Assembly (NCBI RefSeq): GCF_003991195.1
Contig: NZ_RCWL01000003.1
Span: 434,001-498,000 of the forward strand
Reading direction: 5' to 3'
Length of the DNA stretch: 64,000 nt
Source of the DNA: Gynurincola endophyticus
GTDB lineage: Bacteria; Bacteroidota; Bacteroidia; Chitinophagales; Chitinophagaceae
The notes under the pieces are model-generated. The model was not told where the DNA came from and searched no databases. It was given only the letters and a program-made list of their open reading frames with translations. The position numbers and the translations under genes are program-made. Shown in pieces: positions 1 to 8,875 of the stretch (positions within the stretch are counted from its first letter, which is position 1; each line of letters begins with the position of its first letter).

Positions 1-708
1 AACCCGGTAAAAGCCTCTTTTGGTTTTATATATCTGTGCAAATACAACAGACATATTGGCTAATCGTGCGCCTGCTTCAGGGCCCGTTACAAAAGGGGTG
101 GGTTTTCCGAAAAAGTTCATCCAGTGAGCTCTTTTAACATTTCCGGGTACCTGATCTGCTACCAGTGCCAATGCATACTGACGATTTCTATAAGGAATCA
201 TCGCATTTTTCATATCCGTTGCCGGTAACATGACTCCTCCTGTTCTGGTACGAATTTTTAAAAACAATTTTTCGATTGCTTTATTTTTGATAGGCATATA
301 AGCCACCAGCCAGGGGATGGTTGTTTGAAAAGGAACAGCAACATTCGCCATTTCCCAGTTAAAGTTATGACCAAGATGAAGCTGAAGTTTTTCTCCAGAC
401 GTTTCTCTGGGTTTAAAAACATTCTGATCAAACTGAAACCTTTCCTGAATAAACTTATCAGAAGCTGAAATCAGCTTTATCGTTTCGATAAAATTATCAA
501 CGAAATTTTTGTAAAACTGTCTGGCAATGGCCAGTCTTTCCTGATCTGTTTTTTCAGGAAATGCAATCTTCAGGTTACTCAATACAACATCATATCTGTA
601 TTTGAATACATGATTCAATAAGAAAGCAATTGCATCAGATAATCTGTATAATGCCCACATTGGCAGTATAGAAAGTAGATATAAGAATCCGTACACTAAG
701 TAATACAT
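1..708 (-). CDS. Lysophospholipid / lipid A acyltransferase (LpxL/HtrB family), 3' end outside window
   Basis: The 236 codons visible from an ATG at 708 read as a membrane-anchored acyltransferase of the LpxL/HtrB family, which adds a secondary acyl chain to lipid A at the inner membrane. A hydrophobic N-terminus (residues about 1-32) is followed by a basic stretch with the family-like segment SNLKIAFPEK (44-53), and the catalytic H-x4-E motif is present as GHNFNWE (His114, Glu119). A later segment with ALALVADQVPG and the pattern NFFGKPTPFVTGPE matches the conserved second half of the family. The reading frame stays open to position 1, so the last part of the protein is missing. It has its own promoter candidate (TAATTTTG, minus strand) and is not obviously co-transcribed with the gene at 783-2234. 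The exact acyl substrate cannot be told from the sequence. Confidence 0.85.
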   Translation of the reverse strand, partial: MYYLVYGFLYLLSILPMWALYRLSDAIAFLLNHVFKYRYDVVLSNLKIAFPEKTDQERLAIARQFYKNFVDNFIETIKLISASDKFIQERFQFDQNVFKPRETSGEKLQLHLGHNFNWEMANVAVPFQTTIPWLVAYMPIKNKAIEKLFLKIRTRTGGVMLPATDMKNAMIPYRNRQYALALVADQVPGNVKRAHWMNFFGKPTPFVTGPEAGARLANMSVVFAQIYKTKRGFYRV

Positions 709-726
709 TGCACTATTAATTGGTGG

Positions 727-734
727 CAAAATTA
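727..734 (-). promoter_or_regulatory. Bacteroidota -7 promoter box for the acyltransferase
   Basis: TAATTTTG on the minus strand matches the Bacteroidota -7 consensus TAnnTTTG exactly and lies 18 bases before the ATG at 708. No convincing -33 TTTG at the usual spacing is visible. Motif seen; function inferred. Confidence 0.45.
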
Positions 735-782
735 ATTAATTAGAACAACTACGGCTTTAAAGAATAGCTAAAATTATTACCA

Positions 783-2234
783 TCAGGAATTGATCCAGTT
801 TTTCTCTTCCTGTACGCAGTGTTTTACTTCTACCTTTACATCAAATTTGTTTCGAAGATGCCGTGCTAAGGCATCTGCTGCATATACCGAGCGGTGCTGC
901 CCACCGGTACAGCCGAAGTTTACCATCAAGCTGTTGAATCCGCGTTTAATATAATCCTCAACTGATATGTCTACAAGGTCAAAAACGGAATTTAAAAATT
1001 CCAGCATTTTTGTTTGTTGCTCAAGATAATCTTTTACAGGTTTGTCGCGCCCGGTAAGCGCTTTGTATTGTTGTATCCTGCCCGGATTCAGCACGCCTCT
1101 GCAATCAAATACAAAACCTCCTCCGTTGCCGCTATCGTCAGATGGAATACCTTTCTTGTATGAAAAGCTGGAAACTTTAACCACTAATGCAGTTTCTTGT
1201 GTAGCACGGGTAGGAGTAAACCTTTCTAATATATCATCACCTACACAAATCTCCAATACTTTTCTAAACTCGGGTACCGCAATACCGATACGATTGTGCT
1301 CCAGAAAATAGCGAAGGTTGATTAATGCCTGAGGAATAGAGGTCAGAAAATGTGCTTTCCGTTCAAATAATCCTCTGAAGCCATAGGCTCCCAGCACTTG
1401 TAATAAACGGATTAATACGTAACCGTTATATTGTGACTTAAATGTAGTACGCTCTACTGGTTGTTTGACTTCTTTTTCAAATGCATCAATGTAGTCGTCG
1501 AGTAAACGGTCTTTCCATTCTTGTGAAAGATTTGCTCTGGCCTGCCAGATCATACTGGCAACATCATATTGCGGAGCTCCTAACATACCACCCTGATAGT
1601 CGATAAACTTTATACTGCCTGAGTGGTCAATCAGAATATTTCTGCTTTGAAAATCTCTGAACATAAAGAATTTGTATTCGGTATGGGTGAGATAGTTACT
1701 CAAAGCTTCGAAATCGTCGATTAGTTTTTGTTTGTCGTATGGTTTTCGGAGGGCATCTAAAAAGTAGTATTTGAAATAAAGCAGATCAGCCATAATGGCT
1801 TGTTTCCCGAATTCCTGATTGGTTAAACAGCGTGTATAATCAAGTTCATGATGACCGTTAACCTGTAACCTTGCTAATTCGGCCAGTGCCTGTGCGAAAT
1901 ATTGATAAACGTCTTCCTGAAATCCTTTTTCTTCGAGAATGTTTAATAAAGAAATATTTCCAAGGTCCTGTTGAAGGTAGATATCTCTTGTTTCATTAAT
2001 ACCGTGGATTGCAGGAACAGGCAATCCCTTTTCGTAAAAATGATCGGTAAAGTAAATGAATGTGTTGTTTTCGGGAATGTTAGTTCCGTAAGTTGCTATA
2101 CAAGACCCTTCAGCACCATGTACCCGAAAATATCTGCGGTCAGAGCCCGACTGTGGTAATAATGTAATTTCAGCTGGCGCAGTACCATGAACTTTCTGGT
2201 ATAAAGCGGCAATAGAATCTAGTATATTTTGCAT
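783..2234 (-). CDS. amgK: AmgK-like amino-sugar kinase fused to a RapZ C-terminal domain
   Basis: The 483-residue protein has two parts. Residues about 1-335 are an aminoglycoside-phosphotransferase-type kinase: the catalytic loop is FRDFQSRN (192-199) and the metal-binding segment IDYQGG (211-216), the form seen in AmgK, which phosphorylates MurNAc/GlcNAc at the anomeric position during peptidoglycan recycling. Residues about 348-483 resemble the C-terminal domain of the RNase adapter RapZ, with FVFDCRGVLNPGR and the diagnostic GCTGGQHRSV (441-450); in Escherichia coli that domain binds glucosamine-6-phosphate. The N-terminal P-loop domain of RapZ is absent. The next gene, 15 bases downstream, is MurU-like, the partner of AmgK, which supports the recycling role. 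Whether the second domain is an amino-sugar sensor is inference. The ATG at 2234 gives the expected N-terminus. Confidence 0.8.
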   Translation of the reverse strand: MQNILDSIAALYQKVHGTAPAEITLLPQSGSDRRYFRVHGAEGSCIATYGTNIPENNTFIYFTDHFYEKGLPVPAIHGINETRDIYLQQDLGNISLLNILEEKGFQEDVYQYFAQALAELARLQVNGHHELDYTRCLTNQEFGKQAIMADLLYFKYYFLDALRKPYDKQKLIDDFEALSNYLTHTEYKFFMFRDFQSRNILIDHSGSIKFIDYQGGMLGAPQYDVASMIWQARANLSQEWKDRLLDDYIDAFEKEVKQPVERTTFKSQYNGYVLIRLLQVLGAYGFRGLFERKAHFLTSIPQALINLRYFLEHNRIGIAVPEFRKVLEICVGDDILERFTPTRATQETALVVKVSSFSYKKGIPSDDSGNGGGFVFDCRGVLNPGRIQQYKALTGRDKPVKDYLEQQTKMLEFLNSVFDLVDISVEDYIKRGFNSLMVNFGCTGGQHRSVYAADALARHLRNKFDVKVEVKHCVQEEKNWINS

Positions 2235-2249
2235 ATTGACTGTTGATAG

Positions 2250-2969
2250 TTACGAGAACATTTTATTGGCCATTTCTACCGATTCGGGTTTTCCTACATC
2301 AATAAACTTAGAGCCGGTATGGTCAAATCCTTTGATAATTTCAGTTGATGCCAGCGACAGATAAACATCTACCATAGAAAATTTACCGCTTTGATGAATC
2401 TTTTGCAGCAAATCTTTTTTGATAAGATGTAATCCGCTAAAGGCTTTTTGTTGATATGTTAAACTTTCTCTGCTCCATTTTTGTTCGCCGGTTTTGATGT
2501 TTTCCCATCCTACTAATTGAAGTTGTTCATCAAACAAAAAATATCTTCCCGAATTTCTTGTACTTACTGCCAATGTAGACAAAGCGTTTGTGCTTTGATG
2601 TTGTTTGTACAATTCGTTTAGATCGAGATCTGTTAAGATATCGGCATTAATGATAAAAATATCCTCTGAATTGAGCAGAGAAGATGCTTTTTTCAATCCG
2701 CCTCCGGTTTCTAACAACTCATCTCTTTCGTCACTGATTGTAATTGTTGCTCCCCATCCGTTGTTTTCTTCAATTGCATGAATAATTTGATCAGCGAAGT
2801 GATGAACATTGATCACAATTTCATTGATGTCATATTTTAAGAAATACTCGATATTCCTTTGAAGTAAGCTTTTGCCGTTTACTATTGCCAGCGCTTTGGG
2901 GTGATGATCAGTCCAGGGTTTGAATCTGGTTCCCAATCCGGCTGCAAAGATCATTCCTTTCCTTTTCAT
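2250..2969 (-). CDS. murU: MurU-like nucleotidyltransferase (N-acetylmuramate-1-phosphate uridylyltransferase)
   Basis: A 239-residue sugar-nucleotide transferase with the glycosyl-1-phosphate nucleotidyltransferase signature FAAGLGTRFKPWT near the N-terminus, a Lys (HHPKAL) shortly after it, and the conserved IINADILTD (metal-binding Asp) near the middle. Length and motifs fit MurU, which makes UDP-MurNAc from MurNAc-1-phosphate and so bypasses de novo synthesis. It sits between nadB (one-base overlap, TAATG) and the AmgK-like kinase (15-base gap), so the three genes probably form one operon. Other sugar-1-phosphate nucleotidyltransferases look similar; the kinase neighbour is the main reason for choosing MurU. 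Confidence 0.75.
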   Translation of the reverse strand: MKRKGMIFAAGLGTRFKPWTDHHPKALAIVNGKSLLQRNIEYFLKYDINEIVINVHHFADQIIHAIEENNGWGATITISDERDELLETGGGLKKASSLLNSEDIFIINADILTDLDLNELYKQHQSTNALSTLAVSTRNSGRYFLFDEQLQLVGWENIKTGEQKWSRESLTYQQKAFSGLHLIKKDLLQKIHQSGKFSMVDVYLSLASTEIIKGFDHTGSKFIDVGKPESVEMANKMFS

Positions 2970-4570
2970 TATAAAACGATGTTTTGAACGAGAACTGCTC
3001 TTTCCGGATGGTCGGTATTAAAGTGTAATCCCCTGCTTTCTTTTCTGAAATGAGCTCCTTTTACGATCAGGTAACTTACTGTAATCAGATTTCTTAATTC
3101 ACAAAGCTGTGGCGAAACCGTTGACGTTTCATAAAGAGATTCTGTTTCTTCCCATAGCAGGTCTATTCTTTTCATAGCTCTGACCAGCCTTGTGTTCGTA
3201 CGAACAATACCGACATAGTCACTCATCAGCTGTTTAACTTCTTTGAGGCTTTGAGTGATAAGGATCATTTCTTTGGGGTGGGTGGTTCCACTGGCATTCC
3301 ATTCCGGAATACTCAGTTGTTCTACTTTGTTTTTATCGATCTGGTCTTTTGCGTCTACATAACAACGATGGGCAAATACCATTGCTTCGAGGAGCGAATT
3401 GGATGCGAGGCGGTTGGCTCCATGTAATCCTGTACTTGCACATTCTCCTGCCGCATAAAGATAATCGATAGATGTTCTGCCCCATTCGTCTGTTTTGATA
3501 CCCCCGCAGCTATAATGGGCTGCAGGAGATACAGGAATCATATCTTTCGACACATCTATACCTATAGATTTACACTTCTCATAAATATTGGGAAAGTGTT
3601 CAATGAATTTGTCGGTAGGGATATGGCGAACATCCAGGTATACGAATTCCGTACCTGTTATTTTCATTTCATTATCAATTGCACGGGCAACAATGTCTCT
3701 CGGAGCAAGGTCTTTACGTTCGTCATATCGTTCCATAAAGGCTTCGCCGTTAACATTTCTCAGGATACCTCCATCACCTCTGACTGCTTCCGTAATAAGA
3801 AACGATTGCCCGCGCACACCTGGTTCATATAATGCTGTAGGATGGAACTGGATAAACTCCATATTCTCAATTCTTCCTTTTGCCCTGTATACCATTGCAA
3901 CGCCATCGCCGGTAGCTATACTCGGATTGGTGGTGGAGCGGTATACCTGACCATTGCCACCCGTTGCCAATAACGTGATAGGAGCGGTGATGGTTTCTAT
4001 TTTTTGATTGTGCTGATTGAATACGTACACCCCATAACACTCAATACCCGGTGTGGATTTGGTTACCAGATAACCCAAATGGTGTTGTGTAATCAGATCT
4101 ACTACAAAGCAGTGATTAAGAATTTCAATATTTTTATAATGATTCAGTGCGGCCAGTAAGGCTCTTTCAATTTCCTGCCCCGTTACATCTTTATGATGCA
4201 ATATTCTAAACTCACTATGGCCACCTTCTTTTCCTAATTTAAAATCGCCGTCCTGCTCTTTATCAAACTGAGTACCCCATTCGATCAGTTCTCTGATACG
4301 ATCCACCCCTTCTTTAACAACCAGCTCCACTACTTTAGGGTTACATAAGCCCGCACCTGCAATTAAAGTATCTTCTATATGTTTTTCGAAACTGTCATTT
4401 TTAAAATCAATCACACCGGCAACGCCCCCCTGGGCATATTTGGTATTGGTTTCATCAGCATGTGTTTTTGTAAGCACCAATACTTTTTTATCTGGGAATT
4501 GTTTTGCCGCTTTGATTGCAAAGGTTAATCCCGCCACTCCGGATCCGATTACCAAAAAATCTGTTTGCAT
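2969..4570 (-). CDS. nadB: L-aspartate oxidase NadB
   Basis: A 533-residue flavoprotein that oxidises L-aspartate to iminoaspartate, the first step of de novo NAD synthesis in the cytoplasm. The N-terminal FAD-binding motif is GSGVAGLTFAIKAA, followed by TKYAQGGVAGV; the family segments IQFHPTALYEPG, GGIKTDEWGRTS and LYAAGECASTGLHGANRLASNSLLEA are intact. Length is typical for NadB and shorter than succinate dehydrogenase flavoprotein. It is the first gene of a likely nadB-murU-amgK operon, with a TAAATTTG promoter box 8 bases before its ATG. No nadA or nadC is in the window. Confidence 0.95.
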   Translation of the reverse strand: MQTDFLVIGSGVAGLTFAIKAAKQFPDKKVLVLTKTHADETNTKYAQGGVAGVIDFKNDSFEKHIEDTLIAGAGLCNPKVVELVVKEGVDRIRELIEWGTQFDKEQDGDFKLGKEGGHSEFRILHHKDVTGQEIERALLAALNHYKNIEILNHCFVVDLITQHHLGYLVTKSTPGIECYGVYVFNQHNQKIETITAPITLLATGGNGQVYRSTTNPSIATGDGVAMVYRAKGRIENMEFIQFHPTALYEPGVRGQSFLITEAVRGDGGILRNVNGEAFMERYDERKDLAPRDIVARAIDNEMKITGTEFVYLDVRHIPTDKFIEHFPNIYEKCKSIGIDVSKDMIPVSPAAHYSCGGIKTDEWGRTSIDYLYAAGECASTGLHGANRLASNSLLEAMVFAHRCYVDAKDQIDKNKVEQLSIPEWNASGTTHPKEMILITQSLKEVKQLMSDYVGIVRTNTRLVRAMKRIDLLWEETESLYETSTVSPQLCELRNLITVSYLIVKGAHFRKESRGLHFNTDHPERAVLVQNIVL

Positions 4571-4578
4571 ATTAATGT

Positions 4579-4586
4579 CAAATTTA
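4579..4586 (-). promoter_or_regulatory. Bacteroidota -7 promoter box for nadB operon
   Basis: TAAATTTG on the minus strand fits TAnnTTTG exactly and ends 8 bases before the nadB ATG, so the transcript would have almost no leader. A -33 TTTG at standard distance is not evident. Confidence 0.45.
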
Positions 4587-4603
4587 GCGGTATTTTATAA
4601 TTT

Positions 4604-5545
4604 TTAGGAGGATTGATGAATTAAATGGATTTTCCAGATAAAAGTGATTTCTTCTCCTACCGGTAATTTAATCAATCCGATTTCGTTGTTAAAGCTATTG
4701 GGTGCTGCACTGAATGGTTCGATAGCAATACTTTTTCTATGGTCCGGAGTAAATATTTGCAGATAAGGATAGTTCTGTAAAAGCGTAAACTTAACTGACC
4801 ATCTATTAACCGGGTTAAACAGCGTAGCTGCCACTTGCTGAGGTATCAAAAAACAATCGTCAAGATTGATATCTTTTAACGAAACCGGTTGTGTAAAACC
4901 AGCTGCGACTGTTTCACCGTTAGGTACCATTTTTTCAGTCAGAACGAGTTTCTTTTCGCTGTTTACAGACAATGTCCACTCATCTGTTGTTCCGCCCAGG
5001 TTAAAATAAGGATGCCAGCCATCAGCTACAGGGATGTCAGTGACTTCTTCATTTGCAATAGTAGTACTTATGGTAAGTGCATTGTCATCGCCTAATGAAT
5101 AGGTTACATAACAGTCGTAATGAAAAGGATATCCGGGGTCTTTACCACGATAACAATGTTGTAGCGTTACAGAAGCACTATGGTCTAAAATAGATTGAGA
5201 TACAATTTCAAACGGTTGGTCAAAAAGCAATCCGTGGATGGCCGAACCATCGGCAAATTTATTCTGAAAGCTGTATTCCCGGTCTGAAAAGGAATATACT
5301 GCATTTTCGATCCGTGCCGGAAAGGGTGAAAGCTTTGCACTCTTGTACCATTCTTTAATTTCCTTACCGGCATTTGCTATATCAGAAAGCCCGTCTATGC
5401 AGTTAAAATAAACTTTATCGTATTTTACCTCATAGGCTTGTAACAAAGCACCGGTTTTCGGTAATATCGTCACCTGAGCATTGGCAGACTTTAATAAGAT
5501 AATTTCTGCCCCTTTAGCATTTGAAGTAATTAACTCAAATCCCAT
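4604..5545 (-). CDS. Aldose 1-epimerase family protein (galactose mutarotase-like)
   Basis: A 313-residue beta-sandwich protein of the galactose mutarotase-like superfamily, which interconverts the alpha and beta anomers of hexoses. The segment DGWHPYFNLGG supplies the conserved catalytic His, and the C-terminal AIEPFSAAPNSFNN carries the conserved Glu region. It is divergent from galactokinase with only 22 bases between start codons, and mutarotase feeds alpha-galactose to that enzyme, so the pairing is functionally sensible. A GTG one codon upstream is possible but the ATG at 5545 is preferred. Hexose-6-phosphate epimerases of the same fold cannot be ruled out. Confidence 0.85.
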   Translation of the reverse strand: MGFELITSNAKGAEIILLKSANAQVTILPKTGALLQAYEVKYDKVYFNCIDGLSDIANAGKEIKEWYKSAKLSPFPARIENAVYSFSDREYSFQNKFADGSAIHGLLFDQPFEIVSQSILDHSASVTLQHCYRGKDPGYPFHYDCYVTYSLGDDNALTISTTIANEEVTDIPVADGWHPYFNLGGTTDEWTLSVNSEKKLVLTEKMVPNGETVAAGFTQPVSLKDINLDDCFLIPQQVAATLFNPVNRWSVKFTLLQNYPYLQIFTPDHRKSIAIEPFSAAPNSFNNEIGLIKLPVGEEITFIWKIHLIHQSS

Positions 5546-5555
5546 CACATTTTGT

Positions 5556-5563
5556 TATTTTTG
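5556..5563 (+). promoter_or_regulatory. Bacteroidota -7 promoter box for galK
   Basis: TATTTTTG matches TAnnTTTG and ends 4 bases before the galK ATG at 5568; a transcript from it would be leaderless. The intergenic space to the mutarotase gene is only 22 bases, so any further control sequence must lie inside coding sequence. Confidence 0.4.
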
Positions 5564-5567
5564 GTAT

Positions 5568-6716
5568 ATGAAACAGTTAGTCCGTCAATTTGTTGAAAGA
5601 TATGGCAGTACACCCCAATTTTACCGTAGCCCGGGCCGGATAAATATTTTGGGCGAACATACCGATTATAACGACTGCTGGTGTTTGCCCATGGCAGTTG
5701 ACCGCTATATAAATGTACTGATTTCCCAAGGTGCTACCAAAGTGCATAGAATTTATTTTGAACAGTTGGATAAAGCTATTGAAGTGCCGGTTAATTTGTT
5801 GGGTACCGGTTATCTTCACCAGACTTATTTATCACCGGTATTCGAGTTACTGGAGAAAAGAGGCTTTTCTATAGAACCGGTTGATTTATTAATATCCGGA
5901 GATATTCCTGTTGGTGCCGGAATGAGTTCTTCGGCTGCATTATGTGTCAGTAGTTTTTATGCACTCAATGATTTTTTTAACCTCGGATTAGATAAAAAGG
6001 AAATTGCATTGCTCTCACAACAGGTAGAGAATGAATATATGGGATTGAGCTGCGGGCTCCTCGATCAACTCAGTGTATTGTTCTGTGTTAAAAGCAATGC
6101 TACCTATATGCACCCGGCATCTGCTACTTTGAACAATATACCTTTTGAAATGCCCGATCACCAGTTGGTATTGGTAAACAGCATGGTACAGCATGAATTG
6201 TCTGCTACCGAATATAACACACGCCGTGAAGAAAGTACCGCTGCTTTAAAACAAATTCAATCGCTACGAGAAGGTGTTCATTCATTTAAAGATTTATTAC
6301 CTGCTGATGTTATCGCTTTAGAAGAGGAAATGGATGCGACTCTCTACAAAAGAGCATTACACATTGTGAGTGAAAACCAGCGGGTTCATCTGGCTGTTGA
6401 AGATTTGAAAAACGGTAGCTGGCAAAGCCTGGGTATGAAAATGTTCGGCTCCCACGAATCGTTGAAAAATTATTATCAGGTGAGTTGTACTCAGCTAGAC
6501 TTTCTTGTAGAACGAGCTTCGTATATTGATGGTGTGTTAGGAAGTCGTATGATGGGTGGTGGATTTGGCGGTTGCACAATTAACCTGGTAGAAAAGCAGG
6601 CTTTAGAAGAGTTTCAAAAATCAATGACTAAATCTTATTTGCAACTCTTTAAAATAGAACCCGAAATTTATATTCTGGATGCAGCAAACGGTGCAGAAAA
6701 AATAGAAATCGGCTAA
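5568..6716 (+). CDS. galK: Galactokinase
   Basis: A 382-residue GHMP-family kinase that phosphorylates alpha-D-galactose with ATP, the entry step of the Leloir pathway. The galactokinase signature GRINILGEHTDYND is near the N-terminus, the ATP-binding GHMP motif PVGAGMSSSAAL follows, and the C-terminal GGGFGGCTINL motif is intact. The frame is open upstream to 5481 inside the divergent gene, but the ATG at 5568 gives the standard galactokinase N-terminus and is preceded by a promoter box. A strong terminator follows. galT and galE are not adjacent. Confidence 0.95.
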   Translation: MKQLVRQFVERYGSTPQFYRSPGRINILGEHTDYNDCWCLPMAVDRYINVLISQGATKVHRIYFEQLDKAIEVPVNLLGTGYLHQTYLSPVFELLEKRGFSIEPVDLLISGDIPVGAGMSSSAALCVSSFYALNDFFNLGLDKKEIALLSQQVENEYMGLSCGLLDQLSVLFCVKSNATYMHPASATLNNIPFEMPDHQLVLVNSMVQHELSATEYNTRREESTAALKQIQSLREGVHSFKDLLPADVIALEEEMDATLYKRALHIVSENQRVHLAVEDLKNGSWQSLGMKMFGSHESLKNYYQVSCTQLDFLVERASYIDGVLGSRMMGGGFGGCTINLVEKQALEEFQKSMTKSYLQLFKIEPEIYILDAANGAEKIEIG

Positions 6717-6738
6717 TAGAAATTGTTGATTGATGTAA

Positions 6739-6795
6739 CAGCCCATCGGTAGCCAGGTTCTTACCTGGATGACTGATGGGCTGATTTGTTTTTTT
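6739..6795. terminator. Rho-independent terminator between convergent galK and ispG
   Basis: Outer arms CAGCCCATC (6739-6747) and GATGGGCTG (6775-6783) pair perfectly, an inner stem CCAGGT/ACCTGG (6753-6758, 6763-6768) stacks within, and a run of seven T follows (6789-6795). It serves galK on the plus strand. Confidence 0.85.
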
Positions 6796-6846
6796 GCAAA
6801 AAATATCGTATATTATTATCAGACGCTGTTGTGTTAGCAAAAACTA

Positions 6847-8841
6847 CTAGGCAGGGTCTATCCAGGCCTCATTTTCTTTTAAGAGTTCAATCAGCTCTTC
6901 TACAGCAATATTACTATCTACGTTTCTTTTCACCACTTCTTTTCCTTTGTACAAAGTGATCTTTCCCGGTCCGGAACCCACATATCCGAAATCAGCATCT
7001 GCCATTTCTCCCGGCCCGTTTACAATACAACCCATGATTGCAATTTTTACGCCTTTCAGATGATTGGTTACAGAACGGATTTTAGCCGTGGTTTCCTGCA
7101 GGTCAAAGAGCGTTCTGCCGCATGACGGACAAGATATATACTCCGTTTTACTGATTCTTGTTCTGGTGGCTTGTAAAATGCTGAATGCCGTATTATTGGT
7201 AAACTGGTAAATATCTTTCACGGGTAAGTAAGTTCTTCCCTTTGCCTGAAGATTTTCCATTTGGGCGGCCACACTAAAGGTTAGCCAGATGCCGTCGCCC
7301 ATTCCTTCGAGCAATAATGCACCGGCTTCTGTTGCAAAGTGAATGAGATGTTCATCTGGTGTTTGAGACTTGCTTTCAATTTTCAGAATAATTGGCAGAT
7401 CTGTTTTTTCCTGTTGAATAAACGCAATCATTGTTCTCAGCGCATGTACTCCATTAATGAGTGGTGAACTAAGTACAAGTGTAATATTTTTATAGGTAGT
7501 TAACTGTTGAAGGATAGCCATGTTTTGTTCATGATTCAGGCTGCCTTCAACTGACAGATGTACAAAGTTTAGTTGTGGGTGGTGCTGATCAGTTGCAAGA
7601 AAGTCTGTAGCTTCCCAATAAGGAACATAACCACTATTATCTTTTACACTACTCCATAACTGTTGGTCGGCAAGCAACCGAAGTGTACCAGGAATTTCGA
7701 AGCACACAGGAGTACTTCCGATATATACATAATCGGCTGCTGCATCTGCGATTTTCCATTTATCCAGCTGTTCATCGTAAGTATAACCGAAACTCTGAAA
7801 CTGCTGTGGGTGAATTTCTTTTGAATGATCAATACTTGCAATAACTACAGGCACTTTCGTACTTCCGATATTCTGAACGGTTCCGGTAACTCTGCGTTGA
7901 TAACTAAACGGGCTGTAAGGAACGGATTCAATCACCGGTATTTGCGGTAATGAGTGATAAGGCTGGTATCTTTTCACCAGGTCATTACAAACCGGAATTT
8001 CAAATTCAGGATCTTCTGTAAGTGAAACACGGATGGTGTCGCCGATTCCATCTTCTAACAAACTTCCGATACCTATTGCTGATTTTATTCTGCCGTCTTC
8101 ACCATCGCCAGCTTCTGTAACTCCTAAATGTAAAGGATAAGATTCACCGAACTCTGTAACCATCGACTGAATGAGCAGGCGGTATGCCTGTACCATTACC
8201 AGTGGATTACTGGCTTTCATACTGAGTACGATGTTATGGTAACTTTGATCACGTGCAATGCGTAGAAATTCCATAGCACTTTCAACCATTCCCATTGGGG
8301 TATCACCATATCTCGACATGATTCTGTCGCTTAATGAGCCGTGATTGGTACCTATACGCATGGCTGTGCCGTACTCTTTACAGATTTTTACCAACGGTGT
8401 AAATCGCTGGCGGATTCTGTCTATTTCAGCGGCATATTCATGATCGGTATATTCAATTTGTTCAAACTTCTTTTTGTCTATATAGTTTCCGGGGTTCACT
8501 CTCACTTTTTCTATTAAGCGTGCGGCAATTTCAGCAGCATTCGGCGTAAAGTGAATATCGGCCACCAGAGGAGTAGTAAAACCCTGTTTGCGTAATTCGT
8601 TTTTGATTACAAGAAGATTTTCCGCTTCCTTTTTGCTGGGAGCAGTAATTCTAACCATTTCTGCACCGGCTTCAATACATCGGATGGTTTGTGCTACAGT
8701 TGCGGCAGTATCCATCGTGTCGGTAGTGGTCATTGTTTGTACACGGATAGGGTGATTATTGCCTAATGCAAGGTCTCCGACCTTAACTTCTCTGGTTGGT
8801 AAACGCTTGTAATTTGATATTGATTCGCAGTATAGCTGCAT
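6847..8841 (-). CDS. ispG: 4-hydroxy-3-methylbut-2-en-1-yl diphosphate synthase IspG (GcpE), long form
   Basis: A 664-residue iron-sulfur enzyme of the MEP isoprenoid pathway that converts ME-cPP to HMBPP. The N-terminal TIM barrel (about residues 1-300) has the family segments VQTMTTTDTMDT, RINPGNY-like VRVNPGNYID and RIGTNHGSLSDR. The C-terminal iron-sulfur domain has CPSCGRT (about 568-572) and GCIVNGPGE (about 603), supplying three cysteines and the conserved Glu. An extra domain of roughly 270 residues between them is the known long form found in Bacteroidota, Chlamydiae and plants, not a new fusion. It has its own TAATTTTG promoter box 19 bases before the ATG and ends at the shared terminator with galK. 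Confidence 0.96.
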   Translation of the reverse strand: MQLYCESISNYKRLPTREVKVGDLALGNNHPIRVQTMTTTDTMDTAATVAQTIRCIEAGAEMVRITAPSKKEAENLLVIKNELRKQGFTTPLVADIHFTPNAAEIAARLIEKVRVNPGNYIDKKKFEQIEYTDHEYAAEIDRIRQRFTPLVKICKEYGTAMRIGTNHGSLSDRIMSRYGDTPMGMVESAMEFLRIARDQSYHNIVLSMKASNPLVMVQAYRLLIQSMVTEFGESYPLHLGVTEAGDGEDGRIKSAIGIGSLLEDGIGDTIRVSLTEDPEFEIPVCNDLVKRYQPYHSLPQIPVIESVPYSPFSYQRRVTGTVQNIGSTKVPVVIASIDHSKEIHPQQFQSFGYTYDEQLDKWKIADAAADYVYIGSTPVCFEIPGTLRLLADQQLWSSVKDNSGYVPYWEATDFLATDQHHPQLNFVHLSVEGSLNHEQNMAILQQLTTYKNITLVLSSPLINGVHALRTMIAFIQQEKTDLPIILKIESKSQTPDEHLIHFATEAGALLLEGMGDGIWLTFSVAAQMENLQAKGRTYLPVKDIYQFTNNTAFSILQATRTRISKTEYISCPSCGRTLFDLQETTAKIRSVTNHLKGVKIAIMGCIVNGPGEMADADFGYVGSGPGKITLYKGKEVVKRNVDSNIAVEELIELLKENEAWIDPA

Positions 8842-8860
8842 AACGATTGCTGTTGATATT

Positions 8861-8868
8861 CAAAATTA
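8861..8868 (-). promoter_or_regulatory. Bacteroidota -7 promoter box for ispG
   Basis: TAATTTTG on the minus strand, exact match to TAnnTTTG, 19 bases before the ispG start and immediately downstream of the batC-like gene end. Confidence 0.45.
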
Positions 8869-8875
8869 GTTAAGA

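Noticed and set aside
1042-1311. Open frames on the opposite strand of the kinase, NadB and IcmF genes
   Set aside because: They are shadows of strongly conserved proteins and have no family features.
6847-8841. IspG almost twice the Escherichia coli length, like a new fusion
   Set aside because: The long form with a middle domain is known from Bacteroidota, Chlamydiae and plants.
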